From Dehalococcoidia bacterium UBA6495 (GTDB taxonomy: Bacteria; Chloroflexota; Dehalococcoidia; Lucifugimonadales; UBA826), in the NCBI GenBank assembly GCA_002435305.1, contig DJMH01000101.1, positions 41,743 through 91,465 on the forward strand: a stretch of 49,723 nucleotides of DNA. Direction: 5' to 3'. Below the pieces are notes generated by a model. It ran no database searches and was not told the origin of the DNA. It saw only the letters and a list, made by a program, of their open reading frames with translations. The translations under genes were made by a program, and so were the position numbers. Position 1 is the stretch's first letter. Every line of letters starts with the position of its first letter. Shown one piece after another: positions 24,367-33,412 of the stretch.

Positions 24367-27300
24367 ATGTTTGAAGCAGTAAATCCGAAAATGAATTTCC
24401 CTGAGATGGAGACCGGTATTTTGAAATGGTGGGATGAAAATCAAATACCAGATAAATACATGGCAAAAAATGAAGGCTCAGATAAACGCTATTCCTTCAT
24501 AGATGGCCCCATAACTGCTAACAATCGTATGGGGGTGCATCATGCTTGGGGTAGGAGTTACAAGGATCTTTTTAGTCGATTTAGGACTATGCAAGGATAT
24601 AGGCAAAGGTACCAAAACGGGTTTGATGGGCAAGGGTTGTGGATAGAAGTGGAAGTGGAGAAAGAATTAGGCTTCACCTCCAAAACTGATATAGAAGGAT
24701 ACGGAATAGATAAATTTGTGACACTGTGTAAAGAGAGGGTTCAGCGATTTGCAGATGTTATATCAGAACAATCAAAACAACTGGCCTATTGGATGCACTG
24801 GGATAATTCCTATCACACTATGTCAGATGAGAACAATTACACGATTTGGCACTTTTTGAAAACTTGTCATGAGAGAGGTTTATTGTATGAAGGCACTGAT
24901 GTAATGCCGTGGTGCCCGCGATGCAGTACAGGGTTGTCCGAACACGAGATTGTTACAGAGGGGTATGTAGAAACAGAACACCCCGGTTTATTTGTTAAAT
25001 TTCCGATACTTGATTCAGACTTGGAAACTACTGAGGATTCTCTTCTCATATGGACCACGACCCCTTGGACCTTGTCTTCGAATTGCGCTGCTGCTGTAAA
25101 TAAAGACATGGATTATGTGAAAATCAAGCAGGATCATGGCTATTTGTACTTGGCTAAATCCCGCATATCCTCACTGGCTGGAGACCATGAAGTGGTCTCT
25201 GAACTCAAAGGTTCTGAATTAGTAGGACTGAATTATGAGGGACCATTTGATGAATTGCCTGCTCAAGAGGGGGTGAAACACAGAGTTGTAGCATGGGATG
25301 AAGTTTCTGAAACAGAAGGTACTGGGATTGTTCATATTGCTCCAGGTGCAGGTAAAGAGGACTTTGCATTAGGTAAAAGGGAAGGTATACCAACCATAGC
25401 TCCCTTGGATGATTTAGGGGATTTTGTGGAAGGGTTCGATTGGCTCACTGGATTAAATGTATATGAAGTCAATGACAAAATATATGAGAGTTTAAAGAGC
25501 AAAGGTAAGTTCTACCGTCTAGAACGTTACAAGCATAGATATCCTCATTGCTGGAGATGTGGTTCAGAGTTGGTCTTTAGGCTGGTGGATGAATGGTTCA
25601 TAAAAATGGACCCACTAAGGGAGCCTATATCTCGAGTCACTCAAAATATTCGATGGGTCCCTGAATTCGGGATGAAACGTGAGTTGGACTGGCTTAGAAA
25701 TATGGATGATTGGATGATTTCTAAGAAAAGATATTATGGTTTGGCTCTCCCAATTTATAAATGCTCATGCGGTAATTTCGATGTAATTGGAAGTGAGAAA
25801 GAACTGGAAGAGAGGGCTGTTGAAGGGTGGAGTGAATTTGAGGGGAATTCTCCGCATAAACCTTGGATTGATTCAGTGAAGATTAATTGCTCATCTTGCG
25901 GTGATAAAACATCACGTGTGTCTGATGTGGGTAATCCATGGTTAGACGCCGGAATAGTTTCTTTTTCGACATTGGATTATCGACACGACAAAAACTATTG
26001 GAAAGATTGGTTTCCGGCTGATTGGATATCTGAGAGTTTCCCTGGGCAGTATAGGAATTGGTTCTATTCCTTACTCACGATGAGTACAGTTTTGACAGAC
26101 TCTGAACCCTGCAAAAATATTTTCAGTTATGCCTTGATGAGGGACGAAAATGGCGACGAGATGCATAAAAGTAAAGGCAATGCCATCTGGTTTGAAGATG
26201 CTGCCGAAAAGATGGGAGTTGACGCTATGCGTTGGCAGTTCGCTAGTCAAAATCCCGCTTCGAATCTGAATTTTGGTTTTGGCAGTGCAGATGAGGTACG
26301 TAGACAATTTTTGATTCCTTTATGGAATGTATATTCATTTTTCGTTACATACGCCAATATTGATAAATTTGATCCCGAGACCCGACCCCCCGACATGTCA
26401 GATCGAACTGAATTAGATAGATGGATCCTCAGTGAATTAAACATTCTGGTGCAAACAGTCACTGACAACCTTGAAAACTTCAGGCCAGAGAGGGTCACCA
26501 GGGAAGTTGAGGAGTTTATTGAATATCTTTCGAACTGGTATGTGAGGAGAAGTAGAAGAAGGTTTTGGAAATCAGGATTACTTACAGGCGGAGCTGCCGA
26601 TTCAGATATTGACAAACTTTCCGCATATACAACATTGCATGAAGTTCTGATGACTTTAATAAAATTAATGGCACCTGTAATACCTTTTGTTACCGAAAAA
26701 ATCTACCAGAATTTGGCTTCGAAATTCTCATTTGGTAGGGAGAGTGTTCATTTGGAAGAGTATCCAGTTAGTGATGAAAGTTTGATTGATCAGGGCCTAA
26801 CAGAGAGTGTTAGGCTGGCTATGCAGTTATCTAGTATGGGTAGGTCAGCGAGAAGTAAAGCAGGTATAAAAGTAAGACAACCTTTGCAGGAATTGTTTGT
26901 TAAAACTAGAAATGCTAGTGAGCTAGATATGTTGGGGCTTATAGAGGATCAGATATTAGATGAGCTCAATATCAAAGAGATAAAACCAGTTGATGATGCT
27001 TCAGAAATAGTCACCTTTCGGCTACAGCCCAATTTGCCCCTTCTAGGACCGAAATATGGCAGGGGTGTAGCTGTGATTAGAGAAGCGTTGGAACAGGCCG
27101 ATGTTGATAGCGTAAGGACTGCTATCGAGTCTGGCAGCACCATAGATATTGCTGGCTTTGAATTAAACCCAGAGGATATCTTGGTAAATGCTGATGAGTT
27201 GGAGGGTTATTCTACGTCCACTGATGGCGGCTATGCGGTCGGTATATCTACAGAAATATCCGATTCACTGAAAGATGAAGGACTTGCCCGAGAATTGGTT

Positions 27301-27534
27301 CACAGTATCCAGAATGTTAGGAGAGCTGCAGGGTTAGAAATATCTGACCATATTGATTTGTTTGTAAATGGGTCAGCTGAAATTTTGAGGGTAGTGGGTA
27401 ATTTTAATGATTATGTACTTCAGGAAACTTTAGCTTCTGAAGTCATATTAGGAGAAAGTTTGGATGATAGCTATTCAGAAAGCTATGAATTGGAAGGAGA
27501 ACAAGTCACGATATCAGTTCGGAAATCGGACTAA
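24367..27534 (+). CDS. ileS: isoleucyl-tRNA synthetase with altered HIGH and KMSKS motifs
   Basis: The 1055-residue class I synthetase charges tRNA-Ile. It contains the catalytic Rossmann fold, the CP1 editing domain (TTPWTL and TGIVHIAPGAGKEDF), zinc-like cysteine pairs (CPRC, CWRC, CSCG, CSSCG) and the anticodon-binding domain. The HIGH signature is GVHH (G56-H59, bases 24532-24543), so the first His and the Gly are exchanged. KMSKS is EMHKS (598-602), keeping the second lysine. Size and the long C-terminus fit the eukaryote-like IleRS2 type. GXHH versions of IleRS2 have been reported as highly mupirocin-resistant, so resistance is inferred. The ATG at 24367 has a GGGAG ribosome site. The stop overlaps a convergent gene by four bases. 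Confidence 0.96.
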   Translation: MFEAVNPKMNFPEMETGILKWWDENQIPDKYMAKNEGSDKRYSFIDGPITANNRMGVHHAWGRSYKDLFSRFRTMQGYRQRYQNGFDGQGLWIEVEVEKELGFTSKTDIEGYGIDKFVTLCKERVQRFADVISEQSKQLAYWMHWDNSYHTMSDENNYTIWHFLKTCHERGLLYEGTDVMPWCPRCSTGLSEHEIVTEGYVETEHPGLFVKFPILDSDLETTEDSLLIWTTTPWTLSSNCAAAVNKDMDYVKIKQDHGYLYLAKSRISSLAGDHEVVSELKGSELVGLNYEGPFDELPAQEGVKHRVVAWDEVSETEGTGIVHIAPGAGKEDFALGKREGIPTIAPLDDLGDFVEGFDWLTGLNVYEVNDKIYESLKSKGKFYRLERYKHRYPHCWRCGSELVFRLVDEWFIKMDPLREPISRVTQNIRWVPEFGMKRELDWLRNMDDWMISKKRYYGLALPIYKCSCGNFDVIGSEKELEERAVEGWSEFEGNSPHKPWIDSVKINCSSCGDKTSRVSDVGNPWLDAGIVSFSTLDYRHDKNYWKDWFPADWISESFPGQYRNWFYSLLTMSTVLTDSEPCKNIFSYALMRDENGDEMHKSKGNAIWFEDAAEKMGVDAMRWQFASQNPASNLNFGFGSADEVRRQFLIPLWNVYSFFVTYANIDKFDPETRPPDMSDRTELDRWILSELNILVQTVTDNLENFRPERVTREVEEFIEYLSNWYVRRSRRRFWKSGLLTGGAADSDIDKLSAYTTLHEVLMTLIKLMAPVIPFVTEKIYQNLASKFSFGRESVHLEEYPVSDESLIDQGLTESVRLAMQLSSMGRSARSKAGIKVRQPLQELFVKTRNASELDMLGLIEDQILDELNIKEIKPVDDASEIVTFRLQPNLPLLGPKYGRGVAVIREALEQADVDSVRTAIESGSTIDIAGFELNPEDILVNADELEGYSTSTDGGYAVGISTEISDSLKDEGLARELVHSIQNVRRAAGLEISDHIDLFVNGSAEILRVVGNFNDYVLQETLASEVILGESLDDSYSESYELEGEQVTISVRKSD

Positions 27535-29126
27535 ATTTCGTAAATAGGTTTTCCTCCTACCACAGTCTTTAAGACCTTGATATCTTTGATGGAGAAAGGG
27601 TCCACATCCAATATGTCTTCTTCAAGTACCACAAAGTCGGCTAATTTACCTGGTTCAATTGAACCTTTCTGGGATTCTTCAAATGAAGCATAAGCTCCGT
27701 TTAAGGTGTAGATTCGAAGAGCATCCCTGGCAGATATTTTTTGACTTGGCCCCCAAAGAGTTCCGTTTATATCGGTTCTAGTAACACAGCTTTGGATACC
27801 TAATAATGGCTCATACGGTCCTGGTGGGTAATCAGTAGCCCCCGTAGACATGACTCCGTATTCCATGAAAGATTTTTGTGCGAACATCCACTCTAACCTC
27901 TCATCACCGTAAAATTGCATTTTTTCGCCATGGTAATAGACGTAAGTGCAGAAAGGGGTGGCTATGGTACCGGTTCTGTTCATCCTTGTTAAAATTTCTG
28001 GGTTGACAAGGGTACAGTGCTCTATGCGGTGTCTTGGGTTAGATCTTGGGAACTCTTTCAATACTTTCTCATACGCGTCCAATACCATAGATATTGCGAG
28101 ATCCCCATTTGCATGTATGCAGACCTGAAAGCCTTCTGAATGTATTTCTCTGACGGATTCATTTATCTCTTCCGGACTCATGGCCTGTATGCCACAATCA
28201 TCATGGTCGGAGCCTATGTAGGGCTCAGACAGATAGGCGGTCCTTGCTGCTATTGCCCCATCAGAGACCATTTTGATGCCGCCAACTTTTAAATGATCGT
28301 TTCCGAATCCTGTTCGTATTCCAGCATCTCTGAGGGCAGGGAAGTGCGCCTTTGCCATGAGCATGTAAACCCTGAGATCTAAGTCTCCGTTTTCTAGACC
28401 TTCTTGGTAGGTTACAAATTCATCATTGGATACGCTTGCATCATGAACGCTAGTTAGTCCAACTTCGCTGAGCATTCCATTTATTAATTTGAGTCCTCTT
28501 CGCCGGTCTTCCGCATCTACAGTTGGTAGTAATTCTCTGAATGCCTCAACTGCCCTTTCATAAATCACTCCATTTAGTTTTCCTGTGTTTGGGTCTCTGC
28601 CTAATTTCCCCCCATGAGGATCGGGGGAATCGTCTGTATATCCTGCAAGAGATAGAGCTTTACTGTTGGCGTAGTAAACGTGTCCTGCTCTGTGAGACAC
28701 AAATATAGGAAGTTCGGTGCTGACTTTGTCTAAGTCTGAAGTTGTCAAAAATCTATTTTCTTCAGTCTTAGTATCATCATATTTGAACCCCTGTACCCAG
28801 TTACCAGATTCAGTTTTTTCCGCCCTTCTCTTTAGAGCCTTCTGAACATCGGAGATACTACGTAAATCGCAGTCTGCAGCCATTACGTGGCGAGATCCAC
28901 TACTGAGAACATGTATATGAGCGTCAATGAAACCTGGAACTACTGTATGCCCTGTTAAATCCAATATCTCGGTATTTGGACCGCTTAGCATTTGAGTATC
29001 TGAATTTGTACCAACTGATACAAATCTACCGTTCTTTACGGCAAAACTCTGCGCATGCGGAGCCTTACTATTTACAGTATGTATGTTTGCGTTAATTACT
29101 ATGACATCGGCTGTGTAATCAGACAT
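27531..29126 (-). CDS. amidohydrolase family protein (YtcJ-like)
   Basis: A 531-residue amidohydrolase of the N-substituted formamide deformylase/YtcJ group. The metal-binding HxH is in PGFIDAHIHVLSSG, a later histidine in ICIHANGD-type segment (CIHANGDLAISMVLDAYE) and RIEHC, and the closing GKLADFVVLEEDILDV sequence. Physiological substrate unknown; the family removes acyl or formyl groups from amides. The ATG at 29126 directly abuts the lysS stop, which suggests translational coupling, although no functional link to LysRS is evident. Confidence 0.9.
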   Translation of the reverse strand: MSDYTADVIVINANIHTVNSKAPHAQSFAVKNGRFVSVGTNSDTQMLSGPNTEILDLTGHTVVPGFIDAHIHVLSSGSRHVMAADCDLRSISDVQKALKRRAEKTESGNWVQGFKYDDTKTEENRFLTTSDLDKVSTELPIFVSHRAGHVYYANSKALSLAGYTDDSPDPHGGKLGRDPNTGKLNGVIYERAVEAFRELLPTVDAEDRRRGLKLINGMLSEVGLTSVHDASVSNDEFVTYQEGLENGDLDLRVYMLMAKAHFPALRDAGIRTGFGNDHLKVGGIKMVSDGAIAARTAYLSEPYIGSDHDDCGIQAMSPEEINESVREIHSEGFQVCIHANGDLAISMVLDAYEKVLKEFPRSNPRHRIEHCTLVNPEILTRMNRTGTIATPFCTYVYYHGEKMQFYGDERLEWMFAQKSFMEYGVMSTGATDYPPGPYEPLLGIQSCVTRTDINGTLWGPSQKISARDALRIYTLNGAYASFEESQKGSIEPGKLADFVVLEEDILDVDPFSIKDIKVLKTVVGGKPIYEI

Positions 29127-30626
29127 TTATAAGTAACCTTCTATTCGGTCACTTCTTAATTGTGGGAACAGGATTACTTCTCTGATAGATGGGTTGTTTG
29201 TGAGAAGCATCGTAAGCCTGTCAATACCAATGCCAAGGCCACCGGTGGGTGGCATGCCGTGTTCAATAGCGACCAGGAAGTCTTCATCTAGTCTGTCCAT
29301 TTCCTCGTTCTGGTACTCTTGTCTAAGCATCTCCTGTTCTTCAAATCTCTCTCGTTGGTCAATCGGATCATTTAGTTCTGTGAAGGCATTACATATTTCC
29401 ATGCCACAAACGAATCCTTCAAATCTTTCGGCAATTCTGTCATCGGCAGGTGATTTTTTTGCTAAAGGGGACATGGCTACTGGATAGTCCACTAGGAAGC
29501 ATGGCTGGACCAAGGTGGGTTCTATCTTGTCCGAAATCAATTTATCTAGAAGTCCACTCCAACTAACTTGCTGGCTTACGTCCACACCAGCTTTACTCAT
29601 AGCTGTCTTAAGAGAATCAGGCTCTGAGTGGTCAAAGAAGTCTATCCCGCTAACTTCAATTATTTTTTTGCGCAGATCAATTCTTGGCCAAGGGGGAGAG
29701 AATTTTAATTCCTCATCCCCGTATGTGACAGTTTCAGACCCATTCAAAGTTTTAGCAGCCGAGGAGACTAATTGTTCTACCATCTCCATAACATCATTAT
29801 AGTCGGAAAATGCTTCATAACTTTCCATAGTTGTGAATTCTGGGTTGTGTTGTAGGTCTACTCCCTCATTCCTGAAAACGCGACCGATTTCAAAAACCTT
29901 TTCGATACCTCCCACGATCAGGCGCTTCAAATGCAGTTCTGTTGCAATCCTAAGAAAAAGATCCCTATTTAGAGCGTTGTGGTGAGTTGTGAAGGGATGC
30001 GCCATTCCTCCGGCTGCTATCGGTACTAACATAGGAGTTTCTACTTCGATAAAGTCCCTGTCGGACATAAATTGCCTTATTGTCCTGATCAGCAGACTAC
30101 GGTTCTTGGCTGTTTTAACTGCATCTTCATTGGAAATTAAATCCAAATATCGTTGCCTAAACCTCGTTTCTACATCCGTCAAGCCGTGCCACTTTTCAGG
30201 AAGTGGTCTTAGTGATTTACATAGGATTGAAAAACTCTCTACTTGAACAGTAATTTGGCCAGTTCTTGTCCGAAATAAAGTACCTTCGGCCCCAATCCAG
30301 TCTCCTATATCCAAGTCACTCAATATTTCATAATGTTCATTGAGAACGTTGCTTCGCATTATAATTTGTATTTGACCATCTGTATCAGAAAGGTCTATGA
30401 AAGAAGCTTTTCCCATTCCACGGCGTCCCATTATTCTGCCAGCGACCTTTATAGTTTCATGGAATTCCATATTCGAATTTTCAGCTGACTCGAATGCTTC
30501 CTCTGCTTGTTTACTGGTATGTGTCCTTTTATAATTAGTAGGGTAAGGGTCTATACCTTTTTGACGAAGCGAGGCCGTTTTGTCTAAGCGTACCTTCATA
30601 AATCCCTGTTCGTTTTGTTGGGACAA
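29127..30626 (-). CDS. lysS: lysyl-tRNA synthetase, class II
   Basis: The 499-residue class IIb enzyme charges tRNA-Lys. It has the N-terminal OB-fold anticodon domain (GIDPYP, VAGRIMGRRGMGKASFIDL), motif 2 (FEIGRVFRNEGVDLQHNPEFTTMESYEA) and motif 3 (GLGIGIDRLTMLLTN) before the IREVILFPQLR end. The start is taken as TTG at 30626 because AAAGGGG lies six bases before it and the added SQQNEQGF fits the usual N-terminal helix; ATG at 30599 (after CAGGGA) is an alternative that loses nine residues. An in-frame extension further upstream is not part of the family. Confidence 0.95.
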   Translation of the reverse strand: MSQQNEQGFMKVRLDKTASLRQKGIDPYPTNYKRTHTSKQAEEAFESAENSNMEFHETIKVAGRIMGRRGMGKASFIDLSDTDGQIQIIMRSNVLNEHYEILSDLDIGDWIGAEGTLFRTRTGQITVQVESFSILCKSLRPLPEKWHGLTDVETRFRQRYLDLISNEDAVKTAKNRSLLIRTIRQFMSDRDFIEVETPMLVPIAAGGMAHPFTTHHNALNRDLFLRIATELHLKRLIVGGIEKVFEIGRVFRNEGVDLQHNPEFTTMESYEAFSDYNDVMEMVEQLVSSAAKTLNGSETVTYGDEELKFSPPWPRIDLRKKIIEVSGIDFFDHSEPDSLKTAMSKAGVDVSQQVSWSGLLDKLISDKIEPTLVQPCFLVDYPVAMSPLAKKSPADDRIAERFEGFVCGMEICNAFTELNDPIDQRERFEEQEMLRQEYQNEEMDRLDEDFLVAIEHGMPPTGGLGIGIDRLTMLLTNNPSIREVILFPQLRSDRIEGYL

Positions 30627-30842
30627 AATTGACCCCTTTTCCCTAAAATGTTTTAAATTGCTAGCTAATTTTAACTGTGCCAAAAGTACATGTAAAACAT
30701 CGGATTGATCAAACATTAGAAGGATAAAGTTTTTTCATAAATATTGCCTTTAATAAAGCACATATTTTGCTTTGCGAACTAGTTGTGAATTGTTACCATC
30801 CAGTAGGTGGGTTTATTTTAGATGACTGAAGGATCTGTCTAG

Positions 30843-31397
30843 GTGATAAAGATATCGGGAGGTTACCTAAAAGGTAGGTCAATAGGTTCTCCCGCCAGAG
30901 GTAAAGGTGTCAGACCAACCACGCAAAAGGTAAAGTTGGCACTCTTTTCAATGTTAGGGGATGCCGTGGTGGATAGCAGGGTGCTGGATCTTTACTCTTG
31001 TACCGGGGCTTTGGGAATAGAAGCTATCAGTCGTGGAGCCCTGAAATGTGATTTTGTGGAAAGGGTTGGACGAAACTGCAGGTTGATAGCAGATAATTTG
31101 AAAATTATGGGCCTGGATGGAGTGGGAGAAGTGCATCGAGGTGAATCCTTTAAGTTTGTTGAGCAATCGGAAGGAGGATATGACATGGTATTTTTGGACC
31201 CTCCCTTTGAACTTGATGATTGGGATAGAGTAATGTGTGAAGTTGGAAAATCTGGATTCGTCAATAAGGGAGGTAGGGTGGTAGCGGAGCATAGATCAAA
31301 TATGGACTTAGATTCCTTTTACGGAAATATGAATAGAATTAACAATAAAAGCTATGGGGATTCCAAAATAACTATATATGAGGTTGTAAGTGGCTAA
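30843..31397 (+). CDS. rsmD: 16S rRNA (guanine(966)-N2)-methyltransferase
   Basis: The 184-residue protein shows the RsmD pattern: N-terminal ISGGYLKGRSI and RPTTQKVKLALFSML, SAM-binding VLDLYSCTGALGIEAISRGA, and the catalytic DMVFLDPPFE (DPPF). It methylates a guanine in 16S rRNA. The start is GTG at 30843. The coaD start overlaps its end by eight bases, and the rsmD-coaD pair is a widely conserved arrangement. Confidence 0.93.
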   Translation: MIKISGGYLKGRSIGSPARGKGVRPTTQKVKLALFSMLGDAVVDSRVLDLYSCTGALGIEAISRGALKCDFVERVGRNCRLIADNLKIMGLDGVGEVHRGESFKFVEQSEGGYDMVFLDPPFELDDWDRVMCEVGKSGFVNKGGRVVAEHRSNMDLDSFYGNMNRINNKSYGDSKITIYEVVSG

Positions 31398-31863
31398 AGC
31401 ATTTTACCCAGGAAGTTTTGATCCGGCCCATAATGGACACATTGATGTTGCTAGGCGGGCATCTCGACTTTTTGATCGAGTGATAGTGGGAGTTTACAAG
31501 GCTCCGCCGAAAAATTTAATGTTTGATACAGAAGAAAGAGTCGCCTTATTTGAAAAGTCTCTAGACGGGATAACCAACATAGAAGTGGTTCCATTTACGG
31601 GTTTAGCCCCTACAGTGGCTCGTGAGGTTGGGGCAGAGGTGATATTGCGGGGCCTACGGGCCGGATTCGATTTTGAACAAGAATTTGAAATGGCCCTTAT
31701 GTGGAGAAATTTGGCGCCTGATATCGATGTAGTGTGCATGATGAGTTCACTGGAGCACCAGTTTATATATTCCAGTAGGATAAAAGAAGTCGCCCGCCTA
31801 GGGGCCAATATAGATAATTTAGTGCCTTCTCACATCGCGGAAGCACTCAAAGAGCGTATTTAG
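31390..31863 (+). CDS. coaD: phosphopantetheine adenylyltransferase
   Basis: A 157-residue CoaD of normal length. The nucleotidyltransferase motif HNGH (14-17) is in YPGSFDPAHNGHIDV, and the SSRIKEVA segment binds the triphosphate. It performs the penultimate step of CoA synthesis, 4'-phosphopantetheine plus ATP to dephospho-CoA. Start is GTG inside the end of rsmD. It is followed by a coiled-coil protein gene 34 bases on. Confidence 0.96.
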   Translation: MAKAFYPGSFDPAHNGHIDVARRASRLFDRVIVGVYKAPPKNLMFDTEERVALFEKSLDGITNIEVVPFTGLAPTVAREVGAEVILRGLRAGFDFEQEFEMALMWRNLAPDIDVVCMMSSLEHQFIYSSRIKEVARLGANIDNLVPSHIAEALKERI

Positions 31864-31897
31864 ATTTGTTTAGCATAAGAAAGGAAGGATACTAATT

Positions 31898-32527
31898 ATG
31901 GATCTTAATCAACTCGTCAACGAACTAATCGAGGTAAGTAAAAACGGTACACGGGTTCCGGGTTTCCGAGGGAAAACGATGATAGATGCTGACAGGCTAG
32001 GGATTCTTCTGTCTGAGTTAGAAAATAGTCTGCCATCAGGAGTTCAAGAGGCTCAAACCATAATTACCCAGAAGGACAGTATCATCAGCCAGGCGCAGAT
32101 GGAAGCATCTAGAATCCTTGATGATGCAAGAAACACTGCTGCTCAGGTGTCAACCGCGGCTTCAGTTGAACAAGAAGAAAAAGTCTCAGATTCAGAAGTT
32201 CTGAAAGTGGCCAATAATAGAGGGGAAGAGATTGTAGCTACAGCTTCAGGCGAGGCCCAAACACTAGTTACAAGCGCCCAGGACGAAGTTCAAACTGTCA
32301 TTCAAGACGCTCAGCGTCGAGCATATTCGTTGATAAACGATGCTGAAAAACAAGCTGCTGAGTTGCGTCAAGGTGCAGACCGCTATTCTAAGGAAGTTTT
32401 ATCTTCCATAGAGGAACAGTTGTCTAATCAACTTGGCCAAGTAAGGCGTGGTCTGGATGCTTTAAACGTTACCCAAACTCCTAAACGGACACAAAATAAT
32501 GTGCCAGAGGCAAGTAACAGTTTGTAA
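31898..32527 (+). CDS. coiled-coil protein, DivIVA/ATP-synthase-b-like
   Basis: A 209-residue soluble protein with no cysteine. After a short globular head (DLNQLVNELIEVSKNGTRVPGFRGKTMIDADRLGILLSELENSLP, residues 2-46) comes a long alanine- and glutamine-rich helix with repeated DAxxxA blocks (SQAQMEASRILDDARNTAAQV; QDAQRRAYSLINDAEKQAAEL), probably a coiled coil. Proteins like this, next to rsmD-coaD in Chloroflexota, are annotated as hypothetical or as DivIVA/YlmG-region proteins. A structural or cell-division role is inferred only. A good AAGGAAGGA ribosome site precedes the ATG. Confidence 0.75.
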   Translation: MDLNQLVNELIEVSKNGTRVPGFRGKTMIDADRLGILLSELENSLPSGVQEAQTIITQKDSIISQAQMEASRILDDARNTAAQVSTAASVEQEEKVSDSEVLKVANNRGEEIVATASGEAQTLVTSAQDEVQTVIQDAQRRAYSLINDAEKQAAELRQGADRYSKEVLSSIEEQLSNQLGQVRRGLDALNVTQTPKRTQNNVPEASNSL

Positions 32528-32552
32528 TCGGGTCTGGAATACAGGGGTAGGG

Positions 32553-33404
32553 TTAATGAGCAAGTGAATCTTGGACAAAGCTATGGAGATTTTCCAAAAA
32601 TGAGGCGTTTTCGTCTAAAGTAAATCCGTCTACCTTTTCAATACTGTCTCCACTGAACCCGTCTACTGCTCCCATGGCGACGATTTTTTTAATGTTGTGA
32701 ATGTCCTTTTCGACTGAGGGGAGGAGGTTTTTACCTTTCAAAATGGATATTGCGGCTACTAACCCATATCCACCCCAATTTGAAACACTGCTTATTATTA
32801 GTTTTGTCGTTTTGGTTTCTGCAGGGAAACCGACCAACTCTTCAGAATTTTCAACCTCTGAATAAAGATTTCCCAATCCGATCTCGTTTCCACCATCCCC
32901 AATTCCGACGCTAGCGCAATGTTTTTCAAATAGAAGGTCTATTCTTGCAGTATTGCTAGTGATGTCCATGTCTCTCATGTTTCTGTACAGTCCGTCGGAA
33001 GCTGGGGCACATCTCTCGATCGATATCAAAAGGTCTGGGTTTTCTTTTTCCAGTATCTCGGATGCTATTTTTCTGCTTGCACGAAGGTTTTCAATGGGGA
33101 ATTCTATGATTCTCGATGTTTCTGTTGAAATTGCCTTTATCATTTGATCGCAATATTTATCCGTGACGTAGACTACCTCATATCCTATTTGTTCCAAGGC
33201 GTTTCCGATTGCTATCGCTCCAGGGGGGCCATCAGTCTCAGCAGCTCCGGCACTCAGAATGTAAAATCCGGTTGTGATGATTACTTTTCCGGGATTGGCT
33301 AATGTGAAACTAGCAGCGTCGAAACAGAAATCTCTAGTAAGAGAATTTCTGATTTTTGAAATACCTCTTTTATCCTGACTAAGTATGAGTTCTTCTAGTG
33401 TCAT
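32553..33404 (-). CDS. DUF4392 protein, D-glutamate cyclase C-terminal-like
   Basis: The 283-residue protein matches the DUF4392 (GLUCM-like C-terminal) family: ITTGFYILSAGAAETDGPPGAIAIGNALEQIGYEVVYVTD near residues 45-84, ERCAPASDGLYRNMRDMDI, and VGIGDGGNEIGLGNL. In mammals this domain is the C-terminal half of D-glutamate cyclase (DGLUCY), which turns D-glutamate into 5-oxo-D-proline. It starts eight bases after the stop of a DUF1445 gene that corresponds to the N-terminal half, so the two probably make one enzyme from two polypeptides. Confidence 0.85.
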   Translation of the reverse strand: MTLEELILSQDKRGISKIRNSLTRDFCFDAASFTLANPGKVIITTGFYILSAGAAETDGPPGAIAIGNALEQIGYEVVYVTDKYCDQMIKAISTETSRIIEFPIENLRASRKIASEILEKENPDLLISIERCAPASDGLYRNMRDMDITSNTARIDLLFEKHCASVGIGDGGNEIGLGNLYSEVENSEELVGFPAETKTTKLIISSVSNWGGYGLVAAISILKGKNLLPSVEKDIHNIKKIVAMGAVDGFSGDSIEKVDGFTLDENASFLENLHSFVQDSLAH

Positions 33405-33412
33405 AGTTTTAT

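Noticed and set aside
24532..24543. Sequencing error explaining the GVHH motif
   Set aside because: Turning a HIGH codon set into GGG GTG CAT CAT needs several substitutions with no frame change, and the second signature is altered as well.
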